DNA from: Lysinibacillus pakistanensis
Lineage (GTDB): Bacteria; Bacillota; Bacilli; Bacillales_A; Planococcaceae
Assembly: GCF_030123245.1 (NCBI RefSeq)
Contig: NZ_CP126101.1
Location: 1,176,501-1,240,500, forward strand
Direction: 5' to 3'
DNA: 64,000 bases
In this document: positions 1 to 9,283 of the stretch, piece by piece
How the letters are laid out: every line of letters starts with the position of its first letter
Position numbering within the stretch: the first letter of the stretch is position 1
Notes under the pieces: model-generated
Databases searched by the model: none
Told to the model about the DNA's origin: nothing
What the model saw: the letters and a program-made list of their open reading frames with translations, nothing else
Made by a program: the position numbers and the translations under genes

Positions 1-2
1 AC

Positions 3-470
3 ACAGATGAAGCGATTGCTGAATACTATCGTCAAAATTGGAAGGAAGTTGGGTTAAATGTTGAGTTGACTACTGGCCGCTTAATTGAATTCAACAGCTT
101 CTATGATAAAGTTGAGGCTGATGATCCAGAAATTGATATGTATATGGCTGCATGGAAAACAGGTACGAACCCATCTCCGTCAGGTTTATATGGTGAGGGT
201 GCAGAATTTAACTTGAGTCGTTTCGTTTCTGCTGAATTAACAGAAATGTTAGAAGACATTGATTCTGAAAAATCAATGGATCCGGATCACCGTGCAAAAG
301 CATTCCGTACATGGCAAGAATATATGAGCAAAACAGCAACGACAATGCCAATGTACTTCCGTACAGAGCTTTTCCCAGTCAACAAACGCGTGAAAAATTA
401 CAATGTTGATTACGCAAATCCAACGGAACTTCAAACTATTGAATTAACAGCAGATGCACCACTGAAATAA
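3..470 (+). CDS. Oligopeptide ABC transporter substrate-binding protein (C-terminal part)
   Basis: The reading frame is open from the left edge, so the gene starts outside the window; about 155 C-terminal residues are visible. It resembles the end of SBP_bac_5 (OppA/DppA) lipoproteins, which bind peptides outside the membrane and deliver them to an ABC permease. It shares the short-motif pattern of the complete OppA at 4649-6295 (a YIQEEW-like helix region, then a final strand leading to a lysine-rich end) but is clearly a different protein. It is convergent with the opp operon and is followed by a strong terminator at 482-520, so it belongs to a transcription unit coming from the left. The family call is firm; the exact substrate is unknown. 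Confidence 0.85.
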   Translation, partial: TDEAIAEYYRQNWKEVGLNVELTTGRLIEFNSFYDKVEADDPEIDMYMAAWKTGTNPSPSGLYGEGAEFNLSRFVSAELTEMLEDIDSEKSMDPDHRAKAFRTWQEYMSKTATTMPMYFRTELFPVNKRVKNYNVDYANPTELQTIELTADAPLK

Positions 471-481
471 GCTGGTCATTG

Positions 482-520
482 AAAAAACAGTCTTTCTTCA
501 TATGGGAAAGACTGTTTTTC
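482..520 (+). terminator. Rho-independent terminator after the SBP gene
   Basis: A 12-bp perfect stem (AAACAGTCTTTC / GAAAGACTGTTT) with a 9-nt loop is followed by TT and lies 12 bp after the stop codon. The flanking A and T runs extend the stem. Confidence 0.85.
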
Positions 521-630
521 ATAACTGAGTAGTTATAACTCATCATCAAAAGTTGGGATGATATTTGTTAAAATCTGTGTCATGTATATAAGTTGAGTGG
601 AGTGAAGGTTATTGATGCTTTTATTAAGAC

Positions 631-669
631 AAAAAATCCATCCACTGAAAATCTCCAATGGATGGATAT
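631..669 (-). terminator. Rho-independent terminator of the opp operon
   Basis: ATCCATCCA (636-644) pairs with TGGATGGAT (659-667). Read on the minus strand the stem is followed by TTTTT, just after the oppF stop codon. Confidence 0.8.
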
Positions 670-678
670 TGAAAGTTA

Positions 679-1605
679 TTATCGATTAGCAACCCAAGTT
701 TTCACAAGATCCGCTGTACCATAAACGTAATGCTGATCGCCTACCTCATGATATGTTGCACTATCGTCCACCTCCGTATGCTTGTACGGAATACGTTGAC
801 GACGCTTTTCTGACATTGGGTCAGGAAGTGGGATGGCTGATAATAAAGATTTTGTATACGGATGAACAGGATTATTATAAATATCGTCCGCTTTACCGAT
901 TTCCATAATTTTACCACGGTACATAACAGCGATACGGTCACTGATGTATTTAACCATGGATAAGTCATGGGCAATAAATAGATATGTTAAGCCGCGCTCT
1001 TTTTGAAGCTGCTTTAGCAGGTTAACCACTTGCGCTTGAATGGATACGTCAAGCGCTGAGATAGGCTCATCAGCAATGATGAATTTTGGGTCTAAGCTTA
1101 GAGCACGAGCAATTCCAATACGTTGACGTTGACCACCAGAGAATTCATGTGCATAACGGTTGGCGTGCTCTTTGTTTAAGCCAACTGCCTCAAGTAGTTG
1201 ATTTACTTTTTCACGGCGTTCTTTTTTATCCTTATAAAGACCGTGAATATCAAAGCCTTCACTAATGATTTCTCCAGCCGTCATACGAGGGTTTAAAGAA
1301 GCGTATGGATCTTGGAAAATCATTTGCATTTGACGATTGAATTTCTTTAAGTCATTTTTGGACTTTTTCCCATGAACGTTCTCGCCATCGAAAATAATTT
1401 CCCCATCTGTAATATCATACAGGCGAATAATGGAGCGACCAGTTGTTGATTTACCACAGCCTGATTCACCTACAAGACCAAGTGTCTCACCTTCGTATAC
1501 ATCGAAGCTAATACCATCAACAGCTTTAATAGGGTTACTTGCTGAGCCGAAATGCTGCTTTAAATTTTTAATTTCAAGAATTTTTTTTGCACCCGTTTTA
1601 GTCAT
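679..1605 (-). CDS. oppF: Oligopeptide ABC transporter ATP-binding protein OppF-type
   Basis: This 308-aa ABC ATPase has Walker [10 protein letters not shown], the Q-loop region [12 protein letters not shown], signature [15 protein letters not shown], Walker [13 protein letters not shown] and switch HDLSMV. The C-terminal extension with [15 protein letters not shown] is the oligopeptide_HPY domain typical of OppD/OppF/DppD/DppF. It should work as the second ATPase of the heterodimer that drives peptide import. The start ATG is 9 nt after AGGAGG and overlaps the end of oppD by 8 bp, indicating translational coupling. It is the last gene of the operon. Confidence 0.92.
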   Translation of the reverse strand: MTKTGAKKILEIKNLKQHFGSASNPIKAVDGISFDVYEGETLGLVGESGCGKSTTGRSIIRLYDITDGEIIFDGENVHGKKSKNDLKKFNRQMQMIFQDPYASLNPRMTAGEIISEGFDIHGLYKDKKERREKVNQLLEAVGLNKEHANRYAHEFSGGQRQRIGIARALSLDPKFIIADEPISALDVSIQAQVVNLLKQLQKERGLTYLFIAHDLSMVKYISDRIAVMYRGKIMEIGKADDIYNNPVHPYTKSLLSAIPLPDPMSEKRRQRIPYKHTEVDDSATYHEVGDQHYVYGTADLVKTWVANR

Positions 1606-2653
1606 TTGATTGTGCCTCCTTTGCTAAATACCCTTCAATTCGTTTAGCAACAGCTTCTGGAAGTGGTATTTTTGGTGCGTCTGGATGCAACAACCAAGTT
1701 TTTGCAAAGTGTGTTTCACTTACCTGGAACATTGGAGGTTCTTGCTCGTAGTCAATAGCCATTGCAAATTCATTACGAGCGGCAAAAGCATCTCCCTTTG
1801 GAGGGTTTGTAAGATCTGGCGGTGAACCAGGAATCGTACGTAATAGCTCGTCTGTGTCGTTATCTAAGTCTGGCATTGATCCGAGAAGTCCCCATGTATA
1901 AGGATGCTTAGGATTATAGAAAATATCATTGACAGTACCATATTCCACGATTTGACCAGCATACATAACAGCAACACGGTCAGCGATGTTGGCAACAACA
2001 CCTAAATCATGCGTAATGAAAATGATAGATGTTTTCGAATTTTTTTGTATTTCTTTCATAAGTTCTAAAATTTGCGCTTGAATTGTAACGTCTAGGGCTG
2101 TTGTTGGCTCATCGGCAATTAATAGCTTTGGATCAGCTGCAAGAGCGATAGCAATAACAACACGCTGACGCATACCACCTGAAAACTCATGTGGATATTG
2201 GTTATAGCGTTTCTCAGGGAAGGGAATACCTACCTGTGTTAAAAGCTCAATTGCACGTTTTTTTGCATCTGCTTTAGATACTTTTTTATGTTGTAAAATT
2301 ACTTCAGTTATTTGACGTCCGACCTTCATGGTTGGATTTAAACTTGTCATAGGGTCTTGGAAAATCATTGCAATCTCATTTCCGCGTACTTTTGACATTT
2401 CTTTATCACTTAAAGGAACTAAATCACGGCCATTAAATAAAATCTGTCCTGACTCATAAATACCAGGTGGCTGTGGAATTAATTTCATTAACGCGTTACT
2501 CGTAACACTTTTACCAGAACCTGATTCACCAACTATAGCGAGTGTTTCACCTTCCTTTAAATCAAAGTTAACACCACGTACAGCATGGACAAGCCCTGCA
2601 TAGGTTTTAAAGTTTATTCGTAAATCTTTTACTTCTAGAATTGTTTTATTCAT
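1598..2653 (-). CDS. oppD: Oligopeptide ABC transporter ATP-binding protein OppD-type
   Basis: About 351 aa. Walker [10 protein letters not shown], signature [15 protein letters not shown], Walker [13 protein letters not shown] and the C-terminal [14 protein letters not shown] (oligopeptide_HPY) mark an OppD/DppD ATPase, the partner of OppF. A GTG three codons upstream (2662) would overlap the GGAGG; the ATG at 2653 is 8 nt after it and is preferred. The C-terminus is rather long and ends in a lysine/glutamate-rich tail. The gene lies 13 bp after oppC. Confidence 0.92.
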   Translation of the reverse strand: MNKTILEVKDLRINFKTYAGLVHAVRGVNFDLKEGETLAIVGESGSGKSVTSNALMKLIPQPPGIYESGQILFNGRDLVPLSDKEMSKVRGNEIAMIFQDPMTSLNPTMKVGRQITEVILQHKKVSKADAKKRAIELLTQVGIPFPEKRYNQYPHEFSGGMRQRVVIAIALAADPKLLIADEPTTALDVTIQAQILELMKEIQKNSKTSIIFITHDLGVVANIADRVAVMYAGQIVEYGTVNDIFYNPKHPYTWGLLGSMPDLDNDTDELLRTIPGSPPDLTNPPKGDAFAARNEFAMAIDYEQEPPMFQVSETHFAKTWLLHPDAPKIPLPEAVAKRIEGYLAKEAQSND

Positions 2654-2666
2654 TTCGGCCACCTCC

Positions 2667-3587
2667 TTATTTACGTAGTTTTGGATCTAATGCATCACGT
2701 AAGCCGTCACCAACTGCGTTAAACGCAAAGATTGTTAGTGAAATAAATACTGCAGGGAATATTAAACGCCAAGGAGCATTGGTAATCGCTCCATTACCAT
2801 CAGAAGCCATTGTTCCCCAAGAGGCTTGTGGAGCAGGAACCCCAAGTCCTAGATAACTAAGGAAAGACTCTGTAAAAATCGCATGTGGAACAGTTAATGT
2901 CATTGTTACTAAAATCGCACCAAGTGCATTTGGCACTAAATGTTTTAAAATTAAATGTCCTGTTTGTGCACCCAGAGTTCGAGCGGCTAAAACATACTCT
3001 TGATTTTTAATAGATAATACTTCACCGCGAACAATACGAGCCATATTAATCCATCCTGTAATCGATAATGCGATAATCATTGGTATAATACCAGGTTTTA
3101 ATACTACTAAAAGTACGATAACAACTAGTAGGTAAGGAACGGCTGTTAAAACATCGGCAATACGCATCATAATATTGTCAACACGACCGCCTGCTAAACC
3201 AGAAATACTTCCCCATAATACGCCGATGATCAAGTCAATCACTGCAGCAGTTATTCCGATGAGTAAAGAGATACGAGCGCCAGCCCATATTCGAACGAAA
3301 ATATCTCGACCTAAATCATCTGTACCAAACCAATATTCTGAAGATGGTGGGGCGTTATAAACACCTAATTGATCACTATAGTGGTATTGTGAAAACATTG
3401 GCACAAATGTAGCCATCAAAACAATAATGATTAAAGCAATTAAACCAAAAATCGCCATTTTATTATGGGAAAAACGAATAAATACTTCCTTCCAAAAGGA
3501 GATAGATTTATCTGCTAATTTATCAGTTGCTTCATGATTTCCGCCAACAATTTTAAACTTATCTTTCTCAATTTGTTGCTGTGTCAT
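2667..3587 (-). CDS. oppC: Oligopeptide ABC transporter permease OppC-type
   Basis: This 306-aa inner-membrane permease has an N-terminal cytoplasmic stretch, a first membrane helix near residues 43-65, and five further hydrophobic segments. The EAA-type loop (EYVLAARTLGAQTGHLILKH) near residue 200 is the contact to the ATPases. FGTDDLGRDIFVR is the family signature of OppC/DppC. Its ATG overlaps the oppB TAA by one base, so the two subunits are coupled. The C-terminal GDGLRDALDPKLR is also typical. Confidence 0.92.
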   Translation of the reverse strand: MTQQQIEKDKFKIVGGNHEATDKLADKSISFWKEVFIRFSHNKMAIFGLIALIIIVLMATFVPMFSQYHYSDQLGVYNAPPSSEYWFGTDDLGRDIFVRIWAGARISLLIGITAAVIDLIIGVLWGSISGLAGGRVDNIMMRIADVLTAVPYLLVVIVLLVVLKPGIIPMIIALSITGWINMARIVRGEVLSIKNQEYVLAARTLGAQTGHLILKHLVPNALGAILVTMTLTVPHAIFTESFLSYLGLGVPAPQASWGTMASDGNGAITNAPWRLIFPAVFISLTIFAFNAVGDGLRDALDPKLRK

Positions 3588-4516
3588 TACTTTTTCGCTC
3601 CTTTCAGCTTAATTCGCGGATCAATCACGCTATATAAAATATCTACGATGAATACCGCAAATAAAAGAATGATTGCGTAGAACACCGTTGTTCCCATAAC
3701 AACTGTATAGTCACGGTTTGTAATACTCTGTACAAAGTGCTTACCTAAACCAGGGACCGCAAAAATTTGCTCTACAATGAAGCTACCTGTAACAACCCCA
3801 GCAGTTAATGGACCTAAATAAGTAATAACTGGTAAAAGGGCGTTACGTAAAGTATGGCGGAAGACAACTGTCCATTTGCCTATTCCTTTTGCACGAGCCA
3901 TTTTTACGTAATCACTATTATTTTGTTCAAGCATACTTGAACGTGTTAGTTTAGCGATAAAGCCCATATGCGAAAATGCAATAGCTAAGGCTGGTAATAT
4001 ACTATAACTAAAGCCTTTCCATCCACTAATCGGGAATAACTCAAGCTTGTATGCCAGAAAATACTGCATAAGCCCAGCTAAGATAAAGGATGGAACGGAA
4101 ATTCCGAGCACCGCAAAGGTCGTTGCCAAATAATCTGGCCATCTATTATGATAAAGCGCTGCCACTACACCGATTAATACACCAAATCCAATAGCTAGCA
4201 GCATAGCTTCAATCCCTAAAGTTAAAGATACTGGGAAGCCTTCTGCAATCATATCATTCGTTGAACGCGCTTTATATTTCATAGATTCACCGAAATTAAA
4301 AGTGGCCGCATCGATTAAATAATCTTTGTACTGAATATACCAAGGGTTATTTAATCCATACGTTTCGTTTAACTTTTCCTCTATTTGAGGAGGGAAATTA
4401 CGTTCAGATGCAAATGGATTACCAGGAGCAAGACGCAATAGGAAAAACGTAGCCGTTACGATGACGAAAAGCGCGAGAAGTATATACATCAGCCTTTTCA
4501 AAATATATTTAATCAC
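3587..4516 (-). CDS. oppB: Oligopeptide ABC transporter permease OppB-type
   Basis: This 309-aa permease has a first helix at residues 9-29 (LMYILLALFVIVTATFFLLRL), LAPGNPF after it, an EAA loop DYVKMARAKGIGKWTVVFRH near residue 205, and the end DILYSVIDPRIKLKG, all typical of OppB/DppB. The start codon is GTG, 6 nt after GGAGGAG; an overlapping ATG would stop at once. It is separated from oppA by 132 bp that contain a terminator-like hairpin. Confidence 0.92.
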   Translation of the reverse strand: MIKYILKRLMYILLALFVIVTATFFLLRLAPGNPFASERNFPPQIEEKLNETYGLNNPWYIQYKDYLIDAATFNFGESMKYKARSTNDMIAEGFPVSLTLGIEAMLLAIGFGVLIGVVAALYHNRWPDYLATTFAVLGISVPSFILAGLMQYFLAYKLELFPISGWKGFSYSILPALAIAFSHMGFIAKLTRSSMLEQNNSDYVKMARAKGIGKWTVVFRHTLRNALLPVITYLGPLTAGVVTGSFIVEQIFAVPGLGKHFVQSITNRDYTVVMGTTVFYAIILLFAVFIVDILYSVIDPRIKLKGAKK

Positions 4517-4574
4517 ATAAAACTCCTCCTTCTACTTGTCAATTATCTGACAAATAAGTGCTTTCGTATTTTAA

Positions 4575-4614
4575 AAAGAGCTGACTCGCGCCGCAAGGGC
4601 TACGAGGCAGCTCT
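4575..4614 (-). terminator. Attenuating terminator between oppA and oppB
   Basis: GAGCTG-A-CTCG (4578-4588) pairs with CGAG-G-CAGCTC (4603-4613). On the minus strand this GC-rich hairpin is followed by TTTTTAAAA. It lies after oppA and before the transporter genes, so it probably lowers downstream expression relative to the binding protein, a common arrangement (inference). Confidence 0.7.
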
Positions 4615-4648
4615 CAGCTTAGAGCTTAAAAAGAAATGGTTAACAAAA

Positions 4649-6295
4649 TTATTTCATCTTTACATCTTTAAGGTGGATATCACCTGTTGGATTTGGATTT
4701 AAATTTTCAATACCATCTTTAACTACTGATAAATTCGTGTAGTAGTAAATAGGTGCAACTGGGAATTCTGTCATACCAATTGCTTCTGCTTGTTTTAAAT
4801 ACTCAAGACGTTTAGCTTCATCTACTTCAGCAACTGCTTTATCTAGTAATTCTTTATATTGAGCATTTTCCCATCCTGTTTGGTTGTTACCGTTTTTAGC
4901 CGTATCGAACATTTCAAGGAATGTATATGCATCTAGATAGTCAGCTACCCATCCCATACGACCAATTTGATAGTCACCCGTTTTTAATTTGTCAATATAA
5001 ACTTGCCATTCTGAGTTATCTAACTCAGATGAAATACCAAGTTTTTTACTCCATTCTTCTTGAATGTATTGAGCAATTGCTGCATGTCCTTCAGAAGTGT
5101 TATATGAAATGTTAACTTTAATATCTTTAGGGTCTTTAATACCAAGCTCTTTCATTCCAGCTTCAAGAGCAGCTTTTGCTCCATCAACATCATTATCTTT
5201 GAAGTAACCACGGTCTTCTGTAAAGCTAGGAATTGCTGGAGGAACCATACCTGTAGCCGGTTTTTGTTCACCTTTAGTTACGTTGTCAATTAATGTTTGA
5301 CGATCGATTGCTAGTGTAAGCGCTTTACGAATATTTGCATTAGACATAATTTTGTCTTTTGTATTGAATTTATACCAATAAATACTTGCTTCGTCCTTGA
5401 TTTTTAAAGAACCATCTTTTTTGAATTCATCAATAACATTAAGATCTACTGTTTGGAATGGCTTACCAATATAGTCAAGAGAGCCAGATTTAAAGTTAGT
5501 AGCAACAGTTGGCTCTTTTTCAATCATAGCAATATTGACAGTATCAACATCAACATTTGCTGCATCCCAATAATCTTCATTTTTTGTAAGAACGATAGAA
5601 TCACTATGTTTCCATTCGCTTAATTTATAAGGACCATTTGTTACGTAATTTTCACCAGCGTCTGCGTACCATTCTTCATTAGCCTCAGTCACTTTTGGGT
5701 TAATTGGTAAATAAGTTTTAAAGCCTGTTAATTCTAGGAAATAAGGAGTTGGGTTTTCTAAAGTTACGACTAAAGTTTTGTCATCTTCAGCTTTAATACC
5801 AACGCCATCAGCAGAACCACCATTGTGGTAATCTTTAGCACCTTTAATTGGGTAGAAAATAGAAGCATACGCAGAAAGATTTTCTGGATTTAATGCCCAT
5901 TTCCAAGCATATTCGAAGTCACCTGCTACAACTGGATCACCGTTTGACCATTTTGCATCACGTAATTTAAACGTATAAGTCTTTTTATCATCGCTGATTT
6001 CCCAATCCTCAGCTATACCTGGAGTAGGCTTACCATCAGCGTCTGAAACAGTTAGACCCTCAAAAACGTTAATTAAGATTGCACTAGATGTAGTATCTTC
6101 TGCAAGTCCTGGGTGTAAAGACGGTGGTTCTGAAGGAATTGCTAAGTTAAGCTCTTTAGTTTTTGAACCAGAATCTTTTTTACCGTCTGAAGATGAAGAA
6201 TTATCAGACTTATCTCCACCGAAGCCACATGCAGCAAGAACTAATGAAAATACTGCAAGGACTGTTAGTAATAAAAACTTTTTGTTTTTAATCAT
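4649..6295 (-). CDS. oppA: Oligopeptide-binding lipoprotein OppA-type
   Basis: This 548-aa protein has a lipoprotein signal peptide (MIKNKK, hydrophobic stretch, LAAC with the lipid-attached cysteine at residue 23) and a serine/aspartate-rich linker. It then has an SBP_bac_5 fold: LNLAIPSEPPSLHPG near residue 50, the AEDWEISDDKKTYTFKLRDA block, and NANIRKALTLAIDRQTLI near residue 320. It should capture oligopeptides on the outer face of the membrane for OppBCDF. An AAGGGGG ribosome site precedes the ATG. It is the first gene of the operon. A weak promoter (TATATT, plus-strand 6343-6348) is visible upstream. Confidence 0.93.
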   Translation of the reverse strand: MIKNKKFLLLTVLAVFSLVLAACGFGGDKSDNSSSSDGKKDSGSKTKELNLAIPSEPPSLHPGLAEDTTSSAILINVFEGLTVSDADGKPTPGIAEDWEISDDKKTYTFKLRDAKWSNGDPVVAGDFEYAWKWALNPENLSAYASIFYPIKGAKDYHNGGSADGVGIKAEDDKTLVVTLENPTPYFLELTGFKTYLPINPKVTEANEEWYADAGENYVTNGPYKLSEWKHSDSIVLTKNEDYWDAANVDVDTVNIAMIEKEPTVATNFKSGSLDYIGKPFQTVDLNVIDEFKKDGSLKIKDEASIYWYKFNTKDKIMSNANIRKALTLAIDRQTLIDNVTKGEQKPATGMVPPAIPSFTEDRGYFKDNDVDGAKAALEAGMKELGIKDPKDIKVNISYNTSEGHAAIAQYIQEEWSKKLGISSELDNSEWQVYIDKLKTGDYQIGRMGWVADYLDAYTFLEMFDTAKNGNNQTGWENAQYKELLDKAVAEVDEAKRLEYLKQAEAIGMTEFPVAPIYYYTNLSVVKDGIENLNPNPTGDIHLKDVKMK

Positions 6296-7153
6296 GTAAA
6301 TCCCCCTTATACAATTTTAAGCCTTCTTTGAAGCTCCTATTTAATATACCAAAAAAATCATTGTGCACAAAATAAAAAAGATTCAAATTTATATAGTATT
6401 ATCTGACATCTAATAGAATAATAAATTTTTTCGATTTATCACATTACTAAACTAAAGTGTTTAATTGATAATAATTTGATATTTTTATCTTTTGAATATC
6501 AAAAATAAAACAAAAATAAAAAAATGACATACTATACCGAAAATTCCTATTCTTTTGATAATATTATTAATATTTGAAAAATGATTCGAAAGTCATAGAT
6601 GTGATTCATTAAGAGAATTGTTTGGTTATGTAGAAAATCTTTGCAAAACTAAGTGATTTAGTTTCGTATTCAGGTAATTTTTTGTAATTTCCTATGTCGA
6701 AACATGAATATTTTTATCTATTAATGATATACAAGAATCTTGTTTTGTATTTATCTAAGATTTTCTGTTTTGACGCTAAAAAAGAAGAAGTAAAGTAAAT
6801 GAATGAAATAATGAGCCCTTTTTAAGAAATAATTGTATTGAATGGGAAGTGATTTTAAGTAAGAGAAGTTTTCTTGAAATAATTTAAGGGATGCTTGAAT
6901 ATGCAATGATGTATGTAAAAATGACAAAAATCATCATTTATTCACATATTCAATTTTGTATCTATTGAATGGTAAAAATAACTATTTTAACGCGATTTTA
7001 AGTAGTTGTTTTGTGGAGAAGTTCATTTGTCTTACTTAGAAGGAAAGTACGTGCATATAGTTATTATAACATTCCAGATGAAAGTCTAAGTATGTGGTTT
7101 TTGACGAATTTTGTTGAATCAAAAACAGGAAAGAAAGGGATTAAGGATAAATA
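6296..7153. other. Gene-free AT-rich region upstream of oppA
   Basis: Stops are dense in all frames and nothing looks coding. It contains the oppA leader (AAGGGGG site), a possible -10 TATATT on the minus strand, and a small palindrome AAACTAA/TTAGTTT near 6653-6672. I see no further structure. Confidence 0.5.
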
Positions 7154-7189
7154 TAGCAGTGCATTTTTTCGTTTTCAAATGCACTGCTA
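7154..7189 (-). terminator. Hairpin after the chemotaxis receptor gene
   Basis: A 13-bp perfect stem, TAGCAGTGCATTT (7154-7166) with AAATGCACTGCTA (7177-7189), lies 6 bp after the stop codon. The U tract on the minus strand is weak (TATATTT). Confidence 0.7.
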
Positions 7190-7195
7190 ACATGT

Positions 7196-8881
7196 TTAAA
7201 GTTTAAATTGGCTAATTTTTGATTGCAGATCCAATGATTTTTCACTTAAATCAGCAGCGACCTGGTTTATTTGTTGCATTGTAGCAGCTTGTTCTTTACT
7301 AGATTCTGCAACAATTTGTGTATGGGCTGCACTAGCAGAGGCACCATTTGCAATCTCTGTGACAGATGCAGCTACTTGTTCTGCACTGGCAGATATTTCT
7401 TCAGAAGTAGCAGAAATATCTTCAATTTGATCGGTCATGGTATTAATAGCTTCCACGATGGCTTCAAAAGCTGTCCCAGCCTGGCCAATCATTTGTACAC
7501 CATCTGCTACAGATTGTAGACCATTCTCAACAGCCTTCTCTACATTTTGCGTATCTCCTTGAATTTCTTGCGTTAAATTGACAATTTTATTGGCAGATTG
7601 CTTGGATTCTTCAGCTAATTTTCGCACCTCATCCGCTACTACGGCAAAACCTTTACCATGCTCACCTGCGCGTGCTGCTTCGATTGCGGCATTTAGAGCT
7701 AATAAATTAGTTTGTTCAGTGATAGCTGTAATGACTGTAGTGATATGACTAATTTCTGCAGATTGTTTGCTTAATTTCTGAACAAGATTATTAATTACCT
7801 GTGTGGAGTCATAGATGATATTCATTTGTTGTTGAGCCTCATCCGCTGTTGTACTACCGTTATTGGCTAATTCTGTTGTTTCGACTGCGTTTTGATGTAG
7901 TTGTTGGGTTGCTTCTGCTATACGTTGAACCCCTATAGCTGTTTCATCCATAGCATGTGCACTTTCATTTGCAGCAATGGTAGCAGCAGAAGCCGTGTTT
8001 GCAGTTTCAGTTATACTTCTTGTTACCTCATCTGCTGAAGCAGAAATTTCTTCTGTAGAGGCGGAAAGCTCTTCAGCCGAGGCCGTTAAGTGTTCTGTGT
8101 TGCCTTGAATATGGGTTAACAAGTTTCGCAAGCTGTTTTTCATTGTGTTAAAGGCGGTAGAAAGCTGACCTATCTCATCTTTAGACTGATGGCTAATATC
8201 TTCATGATACAATTCACCATTTGCTATGTTATTGGCTGCGATAACTGTTAATTTTAAAGGCTTTGAAATGGTACGCTGCACATAAAGCATTAGTAATATC
8301 CCAATAACTAATCCTAGAGCGATGGCAATAATCGAGATTGTTTGTGAATTGGCTACGGCCTTTTTGGACTCCTTCGTTACAAGATCAAGCTGGTTCTTTT
8401 GGTAGCTTACAATCTTTTCAGATACTTCTAATAATCCTTTATTTGCTTGTTCAACCTCACTATTAACTTTTTGTAAAGCCTCATCAAGTTTTCCTGCAGT
8501 ATGAAGGGCAAGAGCTTCATCCGCTGCTTTATTAAAAGCTTCATTATATGTATTGAGGTCCTTAGCGTAAGTGTCCATTTCGGATGAATCGGATATTTGC
8601 ATTATTTCATCTACATGCTCATCTAGCATTCCAGCATATTTCGAGAAATTTTCCTGATTAGTTGCTTTATCTTCAATAAATATTGCGCGAATAAAAAGGC
8701 CTTGCATCGCTAGTTCAAATTGAATATTATCCGCTAACTCTACTAGGGCGACACGATTTTCAAGTGCATTTTCAACCTTTTTTTCAATGTTGGTAAACTG
8801 AAAAAACATGATTAACAAAGAAATAATTAAGGTGAGGATGATTGTGAAAAAACCAAAACTTAGTTTTCTGCCTACAGTCAT
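7196..8881 (-). CDS. Methyl-accepting chemotaxis protein
   Basis: This 561-aa receptor has a first membrane helix at about residues 8-28. An extracellular helical sensor of about 150 residues (4HB_MCP-like, many Glu/Asn/Lys) follows, then a second helix at about 178-200. A HAMP domain ([21 protein letters not shown]) and a long coiled-coil signalling domain complete it. The hairpin tip contains [19 protein letters not shown] and [16 protein letters not shown], the CheA/CheW contact region. Glu/Gln-rich heptads on both sides are probable methylation sites. The ligand cannot be predicted. It stands alone, with its own terminator and a possible sigma-A promoter; no flagellar genes are adjacent. 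GGAAAGGG precedes the ATG. Confidence 0.93.
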   Translation of the reverse strand: MTVGRKLSFGFFTIILTLIISLLIMFFQFTNIEKKVENALENRVALVELADNIQFELAMQGLFIRAIFIEDKATNQENFSKYAGMLDEHVDEIMQISDSSEMDTYAKDLNTYNEAFNKAADEALALHTAGKLDEALQKVNSEVEQANKGLLEVSEKIVSYQKNQLDLVTKESKKAVANSQTISIIAIALGLVIGILLMLYVQRTISKPLKLTVIAANNIANGELYHEDISHQSKDEIGQLSTAFNTMKNSLRNLLTHIQGNTEHLTASAEELSASTEEISASADEVTRSITETANTASAATIAANESAHAMDETAIGVQRIAEATQQLHQNAVETTELANNGSTTADEAQQQMNIIYDSTQVINNLVQKLSKQSAEISHITTVITAITEQTNLLALNAAIEAARAGEHGKGFAVVADEVRKLAEESKQSANKIVNLTQEIQGDTQNVEKAVENGLQSVADGVQMIGQAGTAFEAIVEAINTMTDQIEDISATSEEISASAEQVAASVTEIANGASASAAHTQIVAESSKEQAATMQQINQVAADLSEKSLDLQSKISQFKL

Positions 8882-8928
8882 AGAGATACGCCCTTTCCAA
8901 AATACAAATATAATTTTTTTTATACTTA

Positions 8929-8958
8929 AATTTAGCCTTTTAGAAAGATGGAAGTCAA
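8929..8958 (-). promoter_or_regulatory. Possible promoter of the chemotaxis receptor gene
   Basis: On the minus strand TTGACT and TAAATT are separated by 18 bp, about 50 bp before the start codon. I found no sigma-D (motility) type motif. Weak call. Confidence 0.3.
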
Positions 8959-9096
8959 TAACGCAACAGATAAACAGTACAGATTATTCATGAGTTTTTT
9001 TGACGCTATTATAATAAGGAACATTTGCTGTAAAAAAAGAGTAGAAGAAAGAAAAATTTAATACAGCTATAGTAAGGATTGCGTGGAAATTAAAAT

Positions 9097-9131
9097 AAAA
9101 AAGGAATACGATATATCACATATCCTATTCC
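9097..9131 (-). terminator. Rho-independent terminator downstream of rqcH
   Basis: GGAATAcGATAT pairs with ATATCcTATTCC (one mismatch), and on the minus strand the stem is followed by TTTTTTATTTT. It lies about 150 bp after the rqcH stop. The stretch 8959-9283 otherwise holds nothing I can support. Confidence 0.7.
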
Positions 9132-9283
9132 CTCTCTATTCTGTGCGGAAATACAATTTGGTCGTAGTAATTTGGGATACTATGGTCGAGTTTTGCACAT
9201 ATAACTTTAACTTCGTCCTAGTAAACAGTTTTTCTACTAAGCAAATTAACTTACAAAGATCATCCTGTATTTCAACACCAAGT

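Noticed and set aside
6536..6552. CodY-box-like sequence upstream of oppA (minus strand AATTTTCGGTATAGT)
   Set aside because: Four mismatches to the consensus and about 240 bp from the start codon; expected by chance in AT-rich DNA.
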